Source: Haliclona indistincta
Lineage: Eukaryota; Porifera; Demospongiae; Haplosclerida; Chalinidae
Reading direction: 5' to 3'
Assembly: GCA_964017065.1 (NCBI GenBank)
Contig: OZ024783.1
Span: forward strand, 9,437,367-9,501,366
Length of the DNA stretch: 64,000 bases
Shown: positions 63,708 through 64,000 of the stretch, in pieces
Position numbering within the stretch: position 1 is the first letter of the stretch
Layout: each line of letters begins with the position of its first letter
Notes under the pieces: generated by a model
The model's input: only the letters and a program-made list of their open reading frames with translations
Databases searched by the model: none
What the model was told of the DNA's origin: nothing
Program-made: the position numbers and the translations under genes

Positions 63708-63755
63708 ACAACAACATGCTGCTTACCACCTGACAGAATCCACACATCAACTAAC

Positions 63756-63825
63756 AAAGTGAGGAGACTGCGTTACATCACAATGGATATAAAGTGAGGA
63801 GACTGCGTTACATCACAATGGATAT
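63756..63825. repeat. 35-bp tandem duplication
   Basis: AAAGTGAGGAGACTGCGTTA plus 15 more bases, twice in a row with no difference. Confidence 0.9.
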
Positions 63826-64000
63826 CACAGACTGTGAAAGCTACTCTCACCTACAGGAGAAATCCTTGTTACTAATACATGTCTCTATTTGGTATCATTG
63901 GAGTGGTTGTTATAACATCTACTGCATAAACACCAAAAAATACTCTGCATTATTTTTGAGTAGATATGGTCTATAGTGAGTATAGTGAAACTTAGATAAG

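Overview
The window looks like animal nuclear DNA, most probably from a sponge or another early-branching metazoan. It has GT-AG introns of roughly 55 to 270 bases, intronless tandem paralogues, and dense animal-type transposons: two Ty3/gypsy elements, one BEL/Pao, a LINE, hAT pieces, a Mutator-like transposase, metazoan tyrosine-recombinase fragments and Helitron-like insertions. Several protein families here are ones I associate with sponges and cnidarians. There is no bacterial operon, rRNA, tRNA or CRISPR array. One assembly gap of 200 N lies at 54207-54406.

Layout. 1-5248: a perfect foldback repeat abuts a truncated 5' LTR of gypsy element 1, whose gag is split by a small Helitron-like insertion and whose gag-pol frame is otherwise open. 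5249-11930: gene-poor, with MITEs, hairpins, duplicated repeat blocks and pseudogene fragments, one of them a PD-(D/E)XK nuclease-like fragment. 11930-16790: two more intact loci, a seven-exon gene that I assembled by eye (12419-14114, 317 codons, with PD, ENK and QxxxY motifs) and a Mutator-like transposase with one frameshift. 16790-26430: repeat-rich, with a Ras switch II exon fragment, two tyrosine-recombinase-like fragments, duplicated blocks and an orphan ORF. 26430-31200: a pseudogenised integrase-like gene, a hAT C-terminus, nine copies of a splice-acceptor-like motif, putative exons and a TOPORS-like exon.

31225-38958 is one BEL/Pao element bounded by ATTAA target duplications, itself hit by a 968-bp insertion (TTAAC duplication) and by a 5'-truncated LINE. 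38960-42340 holds a tyrosine-recombinase remnant, a hAT remnant and a second Helitron-like element. 44340-53663 is a host gene with an OB-fold-like exon; its next exon is interrupted by gypsy element 2 (minus strand, two LTRs that look identical, internally duplicated and mosaic). After the gap, 55623-62946 carries five tandem intronless genes for one family of five-pass membrane proteins. This array is the only clear run of potentially functional host genes.

How it fits together: most of the window is a transposon graveyard with nested, datable insertions. The parts most likely to be biologically active are the membrane-protein array, the spliced nuclease-like gene, the Mutator-like transposase and the very young gypsy element 2. 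Family assignments are by eye from motifs; no database search was possible.
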